A stretch of DNA of 64,000 bases from Deroplatys truncata (taxonomy: Eukaryota; Arthropoda; Insecta; Mantodea; Mantidae). Of this stretch, positions 35,231 to 48,295 are shown piece by piece (position 1 is the first letter of the stretch; every line of letters starts with the position of its first letter). The translations under genes were made by a program, and so were the position numbers. Where the stretch lies: positions 6,380,001 to 6,444,000 of the forward strand of contig CM060990.1 of the NCBI GenBank assembly GCA_030765065.1, read 5' to 3'. The notes below the pieces were generated by a model. That model worked only from the letters and a program-made list of their open reading frames with translations, searched no databases and was not told the origin of the DNA.

Positions 35231-37771
35231 TGTATAAGTTTTTCAAACATCAGAAATATCACTATTCAACTCAGAAATAAGAGTAACTTATGGCCTTTAT
35301 TACTTGCATACTTGGAAAAAAAATCACACTCCTATTTAATGGTTAGCCTGTAAAGGGTTGCTTGGGGGTGGAACAGTGGCTATTGTCAGGGGAGCAGGTA
35401 TCATTACAGTTATGAATTCATATCCCAAACTAGGGATGTGACAGGTCAGTTTTCCCTTTTTTGCATTAATAAGTGCATACAGTCAGGCTACTATTGCCCT
35501 TGTCTTTGTATCATGTTATAAGCTATAAAGTCCTCTTCCTTCGCAATGTATTTTCTATAATCTGAGAACTGAGGAGTTATTGCTATAGTTTTGTACTGCT
35601 TCAAAAACAATTTTCTTTATTTTTGTTTCAGATTCTTCAAACAAAACATGGAGCAAATATATTTTTAATCAGTTTTCTAAATTATTTCATCATTATTCTC
35701 ATACCTACTTTTTCTACTTGTGTAGCAGTTTTACACATATATGAATTATTTTATAACTCTCTATATAATAATTTTAACAAATTAAATACATCTAAGTTTT
35801 AGGTCATTTATTGTAATTATTTTCATTTTTAAACATTTTAGAGTAATTTTATAGATCATTCTTCAAGCATTTTTAGGTAATCAAAATCCACGCCCTACCA
35901 TTGCACAGCATTAGGTTTTGTTGCATGCAATATCAAGGTTACCTAATGTTAAATAACAGATGAAGGCTTTATATTAGTAGTATATTATGGTATATGTGTT
36001 GGTTGCAACTTATTGTCAATTTCTTCTCTTACCTAATGCATGTAAAAAAAAAGAAAAAGAAAAAAAAGAAATAGGTGATGGGTGTGTTTAACTGCATGTA
36101 TTTAATGATACTGTATAAGGTTGTATGATGTGTTCAATGTCCCCAAACATTGCTCACTGTGGACCTAATGAATAAAACCAAACAATCACACAAAACTATT
36201 AAAACCATGGAAAGAGCCAGTTACACTGCATTGTTTTTTCATTGACAATATATACCCTAAAAACAAAACCAGTCATTCATGAATCACTGCACTGTGTACA
36301 TTATTTAACAATCAGATTGGATATATATGCAGTACCTAATAATTATACAATAACATCTATATTTAAAACACTATAAACTGTTTTATGTTTGAATGAGTTA
36401 TGCAATATGCCCAATCTCATATTTTAAACAAGAGTATTATTTACAACTCTGGTGCTGAAATGCACAATGGTAAAATTTATAGATTAAAAAGGTTCCTTTG
36501 CTGATCATTACAATATGCTGCAAAAGATTGCTTTCATTAGATTGTCATTTTCAGCATTCAAACATAATATTATCAACATATGCTTTATATACATTATGTA
36601 AATAAATAAAATGCTAAACCATTTACATGTTAAACATAGAAATTCAAAAGAATTTGTTATTAAATGATGAATAAATTGGCTTATTAATACTAATATAACT
36701 GCTTTAAATTTGATCATGTCCTACATCCTTTGTAAAAACCATTCTTAAAAGTAAACTAATGAAACCACAGATAAGTTTTATAGGAAGGAAGGAAACACAA
36801 CTAATCTCAGTTCTTAACCAAAATGAATACTTTTTCGTGAGGTTCATTAAAGGTTTAATTGATTTACAGAAACAATTTCATTATACCTATAGCAGTAAAA
36901 ATATCCCCCCCTCTACTTTGTACAATATTGGAAACATGGTGAAAAATGGTATCCTGGCAGATATCTACTGTTCTGAAAGCTGACTAACTAGACCCTTCCC
37001 GGTCCCCCCTCCTTCCTTTGGGTGGTCCTAGTAGCACATTCCAGTTCTAGAGTTAAATGCAAAGCTTTTAGAAAATTACTCATTTAAAGATGGCCAACCT
37101 AACCTGGAGCTCTCTTTCAAGCTGTTACCAAAGCAGAGGCATATGCCACCGTAACCTTCCTTACAAGGTTCCTGTCTAACTCTACAGAAACTTAGGCTGT
37201 TCCAATTCGAGGGCTCAAATGAACTTTATTAGCAAAATGTATTTGGCCATGTCAAATTTTCACTTCAAAATTATTTACTGCATATCTGGAGTATTTACTA
37301 GACAAAAGCACTGTCAACTAAAAATATATAACATTTGTCTCCAAGTGAAAAGTATGTAACAAGTTAATTTTATACAGTACATTTATCATAGCTTTTCGGT
37401 ATGTTGAATCACTAAGGTCTGGTTCAAGGCTTGCAACTGAAGGTGCCTTTTTTTCTAATATTAAAACAAACAGGACCCAAAGAGTAGCAATTCAAGCACA
37501 GTATGAAACTGAATTTGGGGTAGCTACTAGCTGTCAAATATCAGTCAACTTATCCAGACAATCTATCACGAGGTAAAATTTAATGCTGTACACTATTCTC
37601 ATGATACTATTCAATTTTCTCTAAAAATAAGAAACCATCAGAGTGGACAACTGAAGCAGGTACCACATTGTTTAATAATTAGGTTATGGCTACTTAAGAT
37701 ACCTAAAAAAGTTTAATGCGAAAATTGTGATGTGAGCAGCTATACGTTTTAATGAAGTCAAAATAACCTAC
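35231..37771. other. AT-rich, TE-poor interval, probable intron of the Magi-like gene
   Basis: Starts, on the minus strand, with the splice donor after the exon at 37772. No coding or transposon signal was recognised. A poly-purine tract lies at about 36048-36072. Confidence 0.5.
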
Positions 37772-38132
37772 CAGAATCGATTGTCTTCAGGACGACTGGA
37801 TTACCATTTCTGCAGCAGTGATTCAACCAAGCCACAACATCTCGTTGGGTATAACCTGCGACTTTCTGCCCTTGTATTTCTAACAGAATATCCTCTTCAT
37901 TCAGCTTTCCACTTACATAATTCACTTTGTTTTGCACTATATTACTCACATATGCAAATTCTCCATTGTCAGATCCACCACTAATAGAAAAGTTTAAACT
38001 ACCGTCTGGTCGAGCAGTGATAACTGTTTCACGAACACCCTGTCGCCAGTGCTCCGCAGCATCAGGGGAACCAACAGCTCCTGGTTTCGTTTTGTTTGGG
38101 GTACTGGGCCTTTTCTGGCCAGATTTCAGCAT
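37772..38132 (-). CDS. Magi: First coding exon of a MAGI-type scaffold protein (PDZ domain)
   Basis: Open from ATG 38132 for 120 codons to a consensus donor, exon CTG followed by GTAGGT, at 37771. After a basic, Ser/Thr/Pro-rich start (GQKRPSTPNKTKPG) it encodes a PDZ fold: TVITARPDGSLNFSISGG, EFAYVSNIV, KLNEEDILLEIQGQKVAGYT, and RDVVAWLNHCCRNGNPVVLK. The sequence and its place as an N-terminal exon match PDZ0 of membrane-associated guanylate kinases with inverted domain order (MAGI), junction scaffolds that bind receptor and adhesion-molecule tails. The remaining domains (GuK, WW, PDZ1-5) would lie in exons to the left, beyond an intron of unknown length; none was seen in the window. Clean codon use, no stops and a good donor mark it as a functional host exon. 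The MAGI assignment is from memory of the family. Confidence 0.75.
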
Positions 38133-38499
38133 TATGACATAACTTTAACAACAAAGTTTCTCTTCCCACGAAATAACATATTTTGTAGCCCCCCCATACA
38201 CAGAGTTCTCTGATTTCTCACATACATTTTGGATACATCATAAACAAGAAGCCATGTTGATTGTATTTCACGTCTATTGGTTATATGACCAGGTATATCA
38301 GGTAGCTTCCATTTTACAGAAACTGGTGTCTACTTCGTTGATAGAATCCAATATAGTTGCATAACATTTAAAATATCCATTGCCTGTATTCACACACAAT
38401 TATTTGGACTGAAGCACACATTTCCCACCTTAACCAAATTCCACGTTGTGCACCTGTCAAATCCTTCCTTTTGAAATGCGACCTAGTTGCCAAACGCAA

Positions 38500-38509
38500 G
38501 CGCATGCGC
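38500..38509. promoter_or_regulatory. NRF1-type palindrome upstream of the Magi exon
   Basis: GCGCATGCGC, the palindromic core recognised by NRF1/Ewg-class factors, lies 368 bp upstream of the exon's ATG in a locally CpG-bearing stretch (about 38460-38580). This suits the promoter of a housekeeping-type or neuronal gene read to the left. Confidence 0.45.
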
Positions 38510-38589
38510 ACAAGCAAATCACAATGTTGATAGCAGGAAGGTCGACAGCCTTTTCGGAACCTAGTGATGGGGTGTCGGTAGGAGGCAGG

Positions 38590-39140
38590 GTAATAAATGA
38601 AACACTAAAATAATACCCGATGGTGCAAATCCTCATTTAATAAAACTAATAATAATATATATATATATATATAAGAATATCGTTATACACATTTAATTAT
38701 TTATTCAGTAAAATGTTTCTTTGCGTCTTTCCCTAATGTTGGTAGGTATTGTTTATTTTTAACCGATAAAGGTTTTTCAATAATGAAATAACGATGTTCA
38801 TTGAAAATCAGACGCTAATGGAACTGTTTGGTTCAAGGCATCTTTAAACAAAATAACAAATAAAGATACCTCCGCTGAGAGACTGCATTCTGTTATATGA
38901 ACATTAAATATCTACGAAGCAATTTGATTGATGAATATAAATTTCATTAAAACTGGCATTCACCCACGCAAAACAAGAAAGGAGGGAAAGAAAGAAAATT
39001 ACATTCAGCACGCGTTACGTCAAACTAGCTGTGCCATGTAGCTCCTTAAATAAAATATTCCTATGTATTAGTTCTTATACTTCAGATTGTAAACATCTGT
39101 AAAGTAAGCAGGCTATGCGCCGAGTGCTTCATGATTTGGG
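38590..39140. other. Non-coding interval
   Basis: Contains a (TA)n run at 38656-38674. Nothing else recognised. Confidence 0.5.
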
Positions 39141-39255
39141 CGGGGGGCTAGTATTCGTGGTCCTGATGACTAGTGTGATGTCAAATCCAGAGGTCCTAGA
39201 TCGAATTCCATCTGGTCAGTTGGTTAGATAAGGTGTTTTTCTAAATTTACTCTTA
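39140..39255 (+). repeat. Possible SINE head
   Basis: GTCCTAGATCGAATTCCATC followed by TTGGTTAGATAAGGTGTTTTT resembles the B-box region and body of the short SINE at 27501 (CCTGAGTTCAAATCTTGG, TTACCTGGATAAGG). Diverged. Confidence 0.35.
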
Positions 39256-39799
39256 CACCAACAGTTTTTTGGCCGTTTAAGCTTGGGCACATTTACACAC
39301 CTTTTTTCGCTAAAATGTTTTGTTGCTTTGTTTTCTTTTTACATTGCCTGTAAATTATAACTTGAAAAGAGTTCCAGCAGCCAACTTTAAAGTTAAATGG
39401 CTGATTAGAATACACACAATGAAATATTCAATTTGACTGCAAAATATTCAGATTTAAATGTGTTGTTATATTTAGGAAGTCTTGGATTTAAAATATAATA
39501 GGTATCCAATGATTTGTTTCTTAACACAAAAGTTTCTGACAGTCTACCACAAAATGTTTAACTATTCTGAATGTAACATCCTGAAGAATTTTCTTTAAAC
39601 ATTTTAAACATTACCTTTAATGCTGCCTTGCATTATAGACAGTTCCTATAGTGCACATTAGAGAAGTTGCAAGTCTTAAGATTAGCAAATTGAGATAATC
39701 ATCCCAAATACCTCTGTATCCACAAGTAACTATAGAAATAACGCTTCTGACATCAACAATAGTCATGATGACAATAATAAAAATAAAAACTGCCTGTCT

Positions 39800-40820
39800 G
39801 TATTTCATCAAAATATAAGAGGCTTAAGAAACAAAGTAGACAAACTTACTATTAGTCTTAATACTGAAAACCTACTGCCACACATTTTATGCTTATCCTA
39901 ACACCACTTGACACAACAGGAATTTCAGCCAATTTTATTGCATGGGTACTCTTTAGCAGCAGAGTTTTCAAGAAAAAACTTACATAAAGGTAGGGTTTGT
40001 ATGTATGTTAGAAATGATGTGACTTATAAAGTTTTGGATTTATCCAAGTTTTGTAGTGAACAAAACCATGAACTCTGTGTAGTTCAGTAAATGAAAGTAA
40101 ATTGAATTTAACTATAGTAGCCCTTTATCGATCTCCCTTAGGCAATTTTGAAATATTCAGAAAGCAACTTGAACATCTTCTAAAATTTTTATTCAAACCA
40201 AAAAGAGAATTAATTATATGTGGTGACATAAATGTTGATTATTTGAAACCTAGTCTTCAAAGGGAACAACTCAGCTCTTTACTTACAACATACTACATGA
40301 CACATACAGTAAACAAGAATCCAAAACAGCTCTTCTACAGCTATAGATAATATATTTGTAAATTCTGATAGCATTAAATTCTTCAATGTCTCATCAAAAA
40401 CTAATGGCCTGTCGGATCATGATGCACAAGTTCTACACTTTAGAAAGTTAAATTTAAAATCCAAACCTAAATATACTTATCAGAAATTTAGGGAAATAAA
40501 TGAAAATACTCTTAGTGAGTTTAGTAAAAAACTTAAACTTGAATCATGGAATAAAACTTACCAAACGAATGGAACCAACAATAAATATAACTGTTTTCTT
40601 CAATGTTTCAAAACCCACTTTGACGCTTGCTTCCCAGTCAAGTTAAACAAAATATCTAACTTCGAAAGAGGGAATGCCTGGATCACTTTAGGAATTAGGA
40701 CATCATGTAGACGTAAAAGAGAATTATATGAGCAAGTAAGAATTAGTAATAACATAGATTTAAAACACTACTTCAAAAAATATTGTAAGCTTCTAAAGAA
40801 GGTAATAAAAGCGGCTTGAA
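39800..40820 (+). pseudogene. AP-like endonuclease domain of non-LTR element 1
   Basis: The first half of ORF2 is broken into several frames. It opens FHQNIRGLRNKVDKLTISL and continues through YSLAAEFSRKNLHKGRVCMY, TIVALYRSPLGNFEIF, the catalytic ICGDINVDYL (about 40220-40250), TAIDNIFVNSDS, and the terminal GLSDHDAQVL (about 40403-40430), where SDH is the invariant catalytic triplet of exonuclease-endonuclease-phosphatase enzymes. Stops at several points (for example after LCLS at 39901) abolish function. The domain nicks target DNA for target-primed reverse transcription in intact relatives. Confidence 0.8.
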
Positions 40821-40859
40821 TATTGCATTATAATAAACAGATTTAACTCTCTGACAATA

Positions 40860-42658
40860 AAATAAAAACTACTTGGAATATAATAAAAAGAAAAGCTGGT
40901 AAATCCTCATTACAAAATGACTTAATAACACTAAACATTGATAATCAAGAAATTAGTAAACCTCATGAAGTTGCAGAAATTTTTAACAAACTCTTTTTGG
41001 ATGTAACAAACAAACTGAGTATTAATTTTGGAAGTAAAGAGGCCACTTTGGAATTTCTAAGATCAAATTTCACTAATGAAGTGCCTGAATTTAAAGTTAA
41101 CATGACAACACCTTCTGAAATAAACAAAATTATTAACTCCAAAACAAAAAATTATTCTGGTTATGATCAAATAACAATAAAAATCTTAAAATCATGCTCA
41201 TCTGAAATTTCCACTCCCCTTAGTTATTTGTGCAACGAGTCACTAAGGTCAGGAATTTTCCCTGACAGAATGAAATTTTCCATTGTTAAACCACTTTTCA
41301 AAAAAGGCGACACAATAATGTTTCCAATTATAGACCAATATCTCTCTTGCCAATTTTTTCAAAAGTTCTTGAAAAGGTGATGCTTAATAGACTGTGTAAA
41401 TACCTTGAATATAACAACATACTTGTCAGGGATCATTTCAGGTTCAGAAAAGAAATGTTGACCAATAATGCAACTTATAAACTTACTCATGAAGTGTTAA
41501 CTGCATTAAACAAAAAAATGCATGTAGGTGGGATTTTCTGTGACTTAGCAAAGGCATTTGACTGTGTTAATCATGATATTCTGGTAGCAAAATTGAAATT
41601 CTATGGACTAAAAACTGAAACTCTAAGTTGGTTCGTATCATATCTAAATGAAAGAAAACAAAGTGTTGAAGTAGTCAATGATATTGGATTTGGAAAACAT
41701 ACATCAAAATGGAAAACAGTAACACATGGAGTACCCCAAGCTTCAGTCCTAGGACCTTTACTATTTTTGATCTATATAAATGACCTATCATTTTATATAA
41801 AGGATATTGCAAGTATCATTCTGTTTGCTGATGACACGAGTGTTCTGGTGACTAGTAAAAACTTGAATGAGTGTGTAATTAAATTGAATTATGTTTTGAA
41901 CTGTATGTCACACTGGTTTAAAGCTAACAAATTATCTGTAAATCTAGACAAAACAAAAGTTGTTAAATTTATAACCCATCAATCACCACACACTCCAATA
42001 GAAATTGGGATTAATGACATATTACTAGAAAAAACAGACAACATTAAATTTCAGGGCCTCCAAGTAGACAGATATTTAGATTGGAAAGTTCACATTACGT
42101 ATATCTTACCCAAACTCAGTTCTGCCTGTTATGGTATCCGAGCACTGGTAAATGTCAGTTCTATAGATACACTTAAATTAGTATACTATGCATATTTCAA
42201 CTCTATCATTGAATATGGAATATTATTTTGGGGAAACTCGGTAGAAAGTAAACGAATATTCCTCATGCAAAAGAAGGTTATAAGAATCATTTCCAGCACC
42301 CATAGCAGACACTCTTGCAAACATCTTTTTAAAAAGCTGAAGATATTAACCCTACCTTGCATGTATATATTTTCAATCTTAAAATTCTATGTATGCAATT
42401 GGAACCACATTTACTACAAACATGGAAATTCATGAGATAAACACTAGACAAAAGGGTAACATCCATCATCCCAGTGCAAAGCTTTCTTGCTTTCAGAAAG
42501 GTGTATATTATGAGACCATAAAAATATTTAATGCTCTCCCTAATGATCTTAAGGGAAAAGTTGACAATTTCAATGTCTTTAAAACTGCTGTTAAAGAGTA
42601 CATATGCTCAAAAGCATATTATTCTGTACAAGATTATCTGAATGACAAATTATTCTGA
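40860..42658 (+). pseudogene. Reverse transcriptase of non-LTR element 1
   Basis: The long open segments 40997-41380, 41347-42435 and 42389-42658 overlap by frameshifts. Motifs in order: SGYDQITIKIL, FSIVKPLFKKGD, GIFCDLAKAFDCVNHDIL (motif A), GVPQASVLGPLLFLIYINDL (motif B), ILFADDTSVLV (motif C, with FADD), and the C-terminal FQKGVYYETIKIFNALPNDLK. Two frameshifts (near 41350 and 42410) and otherwise few stops make this a fairly young dead copy. Expected RT length for this clade is about 550-600 codons, as seen here. Confidence 0.85.
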
Positions 42659-43195
42659 TGATAATACATATATAGCTCTCTAAGTAATATTAGTAAATAT
42701 TAATGACAATTGCCAGTTTTCCAATTGCCTGCTCTAGAATTAATGAAGCTAGTTAAATGCATGTATATTAAGAACTGACAGTAAATGCTATGCATTACAA
42801 ACCAAATAGAACAAAATGATGAGACGAACAAAGGTACAAGCCTAGTGAAAGTTAAAATAACTGTTCTTGTCTATAAATATAATGTTAACCTTATAACGGT
42901 AGGGAGGTATTCGATTTTGTACAAAATTACACCTGATTAGTTTCATTTTGTATAAAATATGTCTTTATTTTATTTTAAATGTTCTGTATTCTATGTAATA
43001 TTTATGTATATATGTAACTATATTGTACATTTCCTTGACACGCATATAGTATGTGTCTATTTTATTTCAAATGTTCTATATTCTGTGTAATATTTATGTT
43101 TATATGTAATTTTTGTACATTTCCTTGACATGTTCTATTTTCACAAGCCTTTATGGCTGCTAGTGAACTCACAGAATGCAATCCAATCCAATCTA

Positions 43196-43589
43196 ATGTA
43201 ATAGACTTTTCTGAAGCTTCCTCCAAATGTGTGCTATTGGATCGAGATCTTATGGTCTCCCATGCCATTCCTTCCACACTGTTTGAAATGGGTTTACTGA
43301 ATGAACCTTGGTTAAATTAAAGTAAAATGTTGGTATTGGTGATACTTATGAATGCTGTAGTTTGCCACAAAACATACAATAAAATATATAATGCTGAAAG
43401 AAATGGTCAGAAGCCCTTAATGCATCCTGTATTTTGAGTTCATGAATCTCCCAGCTTGGTTCCAGGAACATAAAATATTCAGAGTAAACTGAATTAGGAC
43501 ATCAACTTCTGTAATTTCCACGTCAGGAACACCTGCTCCAGTATCAGACATCTGGAAGAATATCATCAAGTGTATACAAGAAATTTTGC
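43196..43589. other. Non-coding interval
   Basis: Nothing recognised. Confidence 0.5.
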
Positions 43590-44480
43590 TTTCTCTACCA
43601 TGTACCTAGCAAGTAAGAGAAAATATTACATTCCACCCAAAAATATGTTGATATTTCACCAGAAATACATGTTTTGAGGCCCCCAAATAAAAAAAAAATT
43701 AGAAAAATGAGAGAGAACAGCATAACTCAAAAATGAAATGTTAGCTTAACACCAAAGTTGTTAAGTTTAATCAGTATCTTCCAAAGATAGGACATGAATA
43801 CTTTGAGAAAAAAAATCCCCACTCCAAACTATCCTTTACATGGAAAAGCTTTCCTTATTTTTTATTTTATCGAAAGATGCTCTAATGATTTTGATTGAAA
43901 TACCATATATTTAAGATATTTACATAACAAATAAAAAGTATATATTGAATCTTCTGGGAATAGCCTATGTATCCTCTTCATTTAGAGGAAACTTTGTGTA
44001 ATTTTGTGTAGCTGATAAACCATTAGAGATGGACAGAATCTTACCACACAAAAAATGTAGATCTCTTTAAAGCTCACAATTTATTTCAAATAGTTTTTTG
44101 TGGTATCAACAATTTCCAAAATATTTGTTGTTATTGGTTTGAATTTGTTTAATACTTCATAATTTTTTGAAGTGGCCTCCATTCAGTTGTTTCTTGCAAC
44201 TCATAAAAAGAGTATGGAATATCATGGCCAGCAGCAGCAACCTGTTTTTAAACTTTGGCTGTTGCTTTAGTCTCCTGTATCTCCCTTGTACAACCACACA
44301 AAATTTGTGATGAAAATATTTCTAAAAACGTTTAGTTTGATTAACATGAAGCAGGTGGAAAAATAAGGTTTTGTAAGAATATTTTGTACAAGGTATATAA
44401 AAATAAGCAATAATTGGTGGAGAAATTCATATGAATGTAACTCATCAGAATTTTTTTTTTCTGATGTGTTACTCAGCAAT
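43590..44480 (+). repeat. Dispersed AT-rich repeat, copy outside the palindrome
   Basis: Same orientation as the left arm. One minisatellite-like unit (TTCCACCCAAAAATATGTTG, 43631-43650), then AACAGCATAACTCAAAAATG, ATGATTTTGATTGAAATACC, TTGTTATTGGTTTGAATTTG and ACCACACAAAATTTGTGATG. The longest collinear copy outside the arms. Confidence 0.75.
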
Positions 44481-44877
44481 GGCACTTTCATTCTGAAGAT
44501 AAATCAAAAGATTCAAAGTTCTCAATCTTGAAAATATTGAGATCAATTTTCTGCATCACACCATAATGATCTAAAGGTTTAATCCATCGCACGACCCTTA
44601 ATAACAGCTCATTTTCTGTTCTCTAGTACAGTTTTCTATTTGCTTGTATGAGTATTGTCCATATAGGTACTTATTTACCTATTCTGTTTTCTAGTGTTTT
44701 AATTTTTTTGCAGTGAGATATACTTAAGCAGTATTTATAGCATTTCTGAATCCATAAAGTTAACCTACCCTGCAAATGTGTTTACCAAATGTTAGAAATA
44801 CAGGGAGATAATGGCAGCTCAAGAATATGAAAAAATGTTTCCCATTAAGAGAGAAATCAAATATAATGCTTGGATTT

Positions 44878-44985
44878 TTTTTTTCTGTTATATATAAATG
44901 ACCTGCCACTAGATATTTAGGCATCCGATTTTAATGTTTTTGCAGATAACACCAATATTTTGATAACAGGGAAAACTCTGCTATG
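44878..44985 (+). pseudogene. RT motif fragment
   Basis: Encodes FLLYINDLPLDI, a stop, then SDFNVFADNTNILITGKTL: RT motif B end plus motif C, with D mutated to N (FADN). It abuts non-LTR element 2 but belongs to a later part of an RT, so it comes from another copy or from an internal rearrangement. Confidence 0.65.
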
Positions 44986-44994
44986 AAAATCAGA

Positions 44995-47040
44995 TAGAGT
45001 CCTCAAATAACAAGCCTAATACAACATGGAAAATTATAAAAAAAAGAGACTGGTAAACAGCACACAAAAAATGAAATAAAAGAAATTACAGTAAATCATA
45101 TCACCACAAAAGAATCACAAGAAATAGCAACATTATTTAATGAGTATTATATTCAGTTAGCAGAAAATTTACTGTTGCAGTCCAAACAACATGTGGAAGA
45201 ACCTATTTCATATTTGAAAAAAGCAAGCTTAGAACAGCCTATTTGTACAGAAACAGTACCCACAAGCACGATAAAAGTAAATAAAATTATAAAATCCCTC
45301 AAAAGCAAGAATTCATCAGGTTATAACGAAATAACTACTAAGATATTAAAACTACGCGCCAATAAAATTAGCAAACCTTTAAGTCATATATGTAACTTCT
45401 CCTTTGTAACAGGGACTTTTCTTGACGGGCTAAAATATTCTATAGTTAAACCACTATACAAGAAAGGGCAAAAGTCACAACTGTCAAACTATAGACCAGT
45501 ATCATTACTAACTGCTTTCTCCAAAGTATTTGAAAAACTTATGTTAAAACGAATATATCACCACCCAATTAAAAATAATGTTTTAGCAAAGGAGCAGTTT
45601 GGATTTAGGAAAAACATGTCAACCAATGATGCCACTTTCAACTTAAAGAATGAAATTTTGAAACCACTTGATAATAAATGTAATACACTAGGAATATTCT
45701 GTGACTTATCAAAAGCATTTGATTGTGCAAATCATAACATAGTCTTATGAAAATTGTCATATTATTGCATTGAGAATAAAACATATCAATGGATTGCATC
45801 TTACCTATCAAACAGACATCAAAAGGTCATAATAGATACTGTAGATAATTCCAAAATATATTCCAAATGGTCAGAAATAAAGCATGGTGTTCCACATGGT
45901 TTGATTTTGGGTCCATTATTGTTTCTAATATATGTCAACGACCTCCCCAGAGTAATAAATGAACATGCTCACCCAGTTCTCTTTGCAGATGATACAAGTA
46001 TTATAATTAAAGAACACAACATCAGTCGCCTCTCAGAGTTATCCAACGGTATTTTCAGTGTGCTAAATAATTGGTTCGATAGTAACAAAACTCATATGAA
46101 CTTAGAAAAAACTAAGTATATCAATTTTCTCACAAAAAATAAAAGTATTGCAGACATAAGAATTGAACATGAAGGCAATGAAATTCCTGAAACTTATAGC
46201 ATAAAATTTTTGGTCTTACTATAGATCATAATATGAATTGGAAAGACCATATTGACTACATCCTACCGAAACTAAGCTCTGCATGGTTTTCAATTAGATC
46301 ATTAATTCATTTTACAAATAAAATCATCCTAAAACAGTATATTATGCTTATTTTCATTCAATTATGATTTATGGAATAACATTTTGGAGAAATTCAGTAG
46401 ACGCAGAAAAAATGTTTCTTTTGCAAAAAAAGGTAATAAGAATAATGACAGGTGTAAAGAAATCAACTCATTGTAAACCACTATTCAAAACATTTAGAAT
46501 TCTACCATTAGCCTGTGAGTATATTTTAGTTGTACTTTTAACCGTGGTTGACCACCCAGAAGTGTTCATAAAAAATTCAGACATACACAGCAAACAAACC
46601 AGAAATGGGCAGGACTTACACAGGTCAAGCAATAACCTACAAGTATTTCAAAAAGGGGCTTACTACAATGGTATAGTATTATTTAATTCACTTCCATCAT
46701 ATATTAAGAAACTGAAAACTAATAAAAATAAATTCAAGTTAGCATTGAAAAGATATCTCATCACTCACACCTTCTATACAGAGGAGGATTTCTTTCATTC
46801 AAAAAAATAACTGACTATAAAATGTTACCAAATTTTATAAATACATTAAGTGTAAATAATATTGTTTTAGAATTTTGTAACTCTAACGTATTCTACATAA
46901 GAACTACAATTTATTTACATACAAGTACACAATGTAATTATGTATTTATGATGTAATCTACATCCTAGAGTAGACTAGCTTTCTTTAAGGTGGTCTAGCT
47001 CACAATAGGGTTCACAGATTGAGATGTTATGTTATGTTAC
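44995..47040 (+). mobile_element. Non-LTR retrotransposon 2, 5'-truncated
   Basis: Begins in the linker between endonuclease and RT, runs through RT to the stop at 46808-46810, and ends in a 3' region with a GTTATGTTATGTTAC tail at about 47025-47040. 5' truncation and a short-repeat tail are typical of incomplete target-primed reverse transcription. Confidence 0.8.
45010..46810 (+). pseudogene. Reverse transcriptase of non-LTR element 2
   Basis: Open segments 45175-45750, 45754-46224 and 46364-46810. Motifs: SGYNEITTKIL, YSIVKPLYKKGQ, NYRPVSLLTAFSKVFEKLM, FGFRKNMSTNDAT, GIFCDLSKAFDCANHNIV (motif A), KHGVPHGLILGPLLFLIYVNDL (motif B with Q changed to H), VLFADDTSIIIK (motif C) and FQKGAYYNGIVLFNSLPSYI. 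A TGA at 45748-45750 (where related proteins read on) and frameshifts near 46215-46360 inactivate it. It is related to but clearly distinct from element 1, so two subfamilies are present. Confidence 0.85.
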
Positions 47041-48295
47041 TCAGGAATTAGTTCAGGAGAAAGTAAATAAATTAGCAAATTACTTAAATATATGACTTTA
47101 AACAAATGAACTTATAATAAACTGATGAACTATAACTATTTACTTCAGTGACAGCTTGTGGTGTAGAAAACAGGTGAAAAATGCTGTGTGAAAAAAAGTA
47201 AAACTAAAGAAGAAAGAAAAGTGCACATTAAAAATTTTATAACTATTAATATTACTCACCCTACTTTTTGTAGATTAAGTCAATGCTCATGTCCTACTAA
47301 GGAAGCACTTATCTATTATTTGAAGGTAGGTATACACTGGCGCACAACCAACAAAATTCAGAAACCAAAAACCTTTACATTTTATGTTATACGTCTTCCC
47401 AGAGCTTTTAATTTATTTCTTAATGGAGTACTTACTAAGTACATAAAGAGATAGTTAAACATTGCTATAAGGATTCTATTTACATTTGTATCTATGCCCT
47501 GTAGCTAAAGCACCAAAAGCATCTTTTATGTTATAAAAACAGTATTCATATGTTACCATGGCAACATTCCCAGACAAGAGAAATACTGAACCCTAAATGC
47601 CGAAGTATTTCTCTAGCTGGGGGGTTGAGCTGCTGTGATCTCCCCTCCCCTTGGAAGAAAGGTCCTAAGCTTGCCTTTGAAATCAGGATACAAAAGAAGA
47701 GAAAGTTGGTAACTTCAACATCTACACTACCTAGACTAAACATTTCACAACTATTGTCAAGTTTGATCGTATTATATGTTCCATTTAAAGCAAATTAAGA
47801 AATGGTGTAAGCAGGGAATATTGGGTGAAAAATTCTTCACCTGCTTCACCTGGCTGACTGCCTCTGATATACTTTCACAGTAAGTAAAATACAAATATTT
47901 TGAGACCCAAATCAATGATCAATAAAACTGAAATTCTCAGGAATGCACGCATAAAAGCTTTGGTACTCAAGCTTAATTCTATTTGTTACATGATCTATTC
48001 TCTAAAAAGTGTAATAATGATGTACTAATAAGTATTGAGATGTATAATATTCTGAGGCACTGGACATAGTTCTGTGAATGAACACTGGAGAAAGAAATGT
48101 GGAGGTGTACAGGGAAATCTTCAAATGTAACAATATATTAAGTTGCATCTTTATTTTGAAAATTGCATGTTTTATACATCTCACTAGGCATTTAGGAGAA
48201 AATAATGCATACCATGGCTACAATTAGGCACCAAAAATAACTGTGAGGTGCAGGTGGAGTATCGCAGAACACAAATTTATGAAAGCAAAGCCATC
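47041..48295. other. Non-coding interval
   Basis: A GC-richer island at about 47545-47760 could be an unrecognised short repeat. No gene motif. Confidence 0.4.

Larger units (their letters stand above)
39617..43195 (+). mobile_element. Non-LTR retrotransposon 1 (jockey/CR1-like)
   Basis: Endonuclease (about 39800-40820), RT (about 40860-42658) and a 3' region ending in ATCCAATCCAATCTAATGTA-type short repeats near 43170-43195. An approximately 100-bp tandem duplication (TTTGTACATTTCCTTGACA.G at about 43025 and 43115) lies in the 3' untranslated part. The 5' end is approximate; no ORF1 was seen. Confidence 0.75.

Noticed and set aside
34888..35280. 130-codon open frame
   Set aside because: Antisense to the diverged SINE, with a C-run translated as prolines; no support as a gene.
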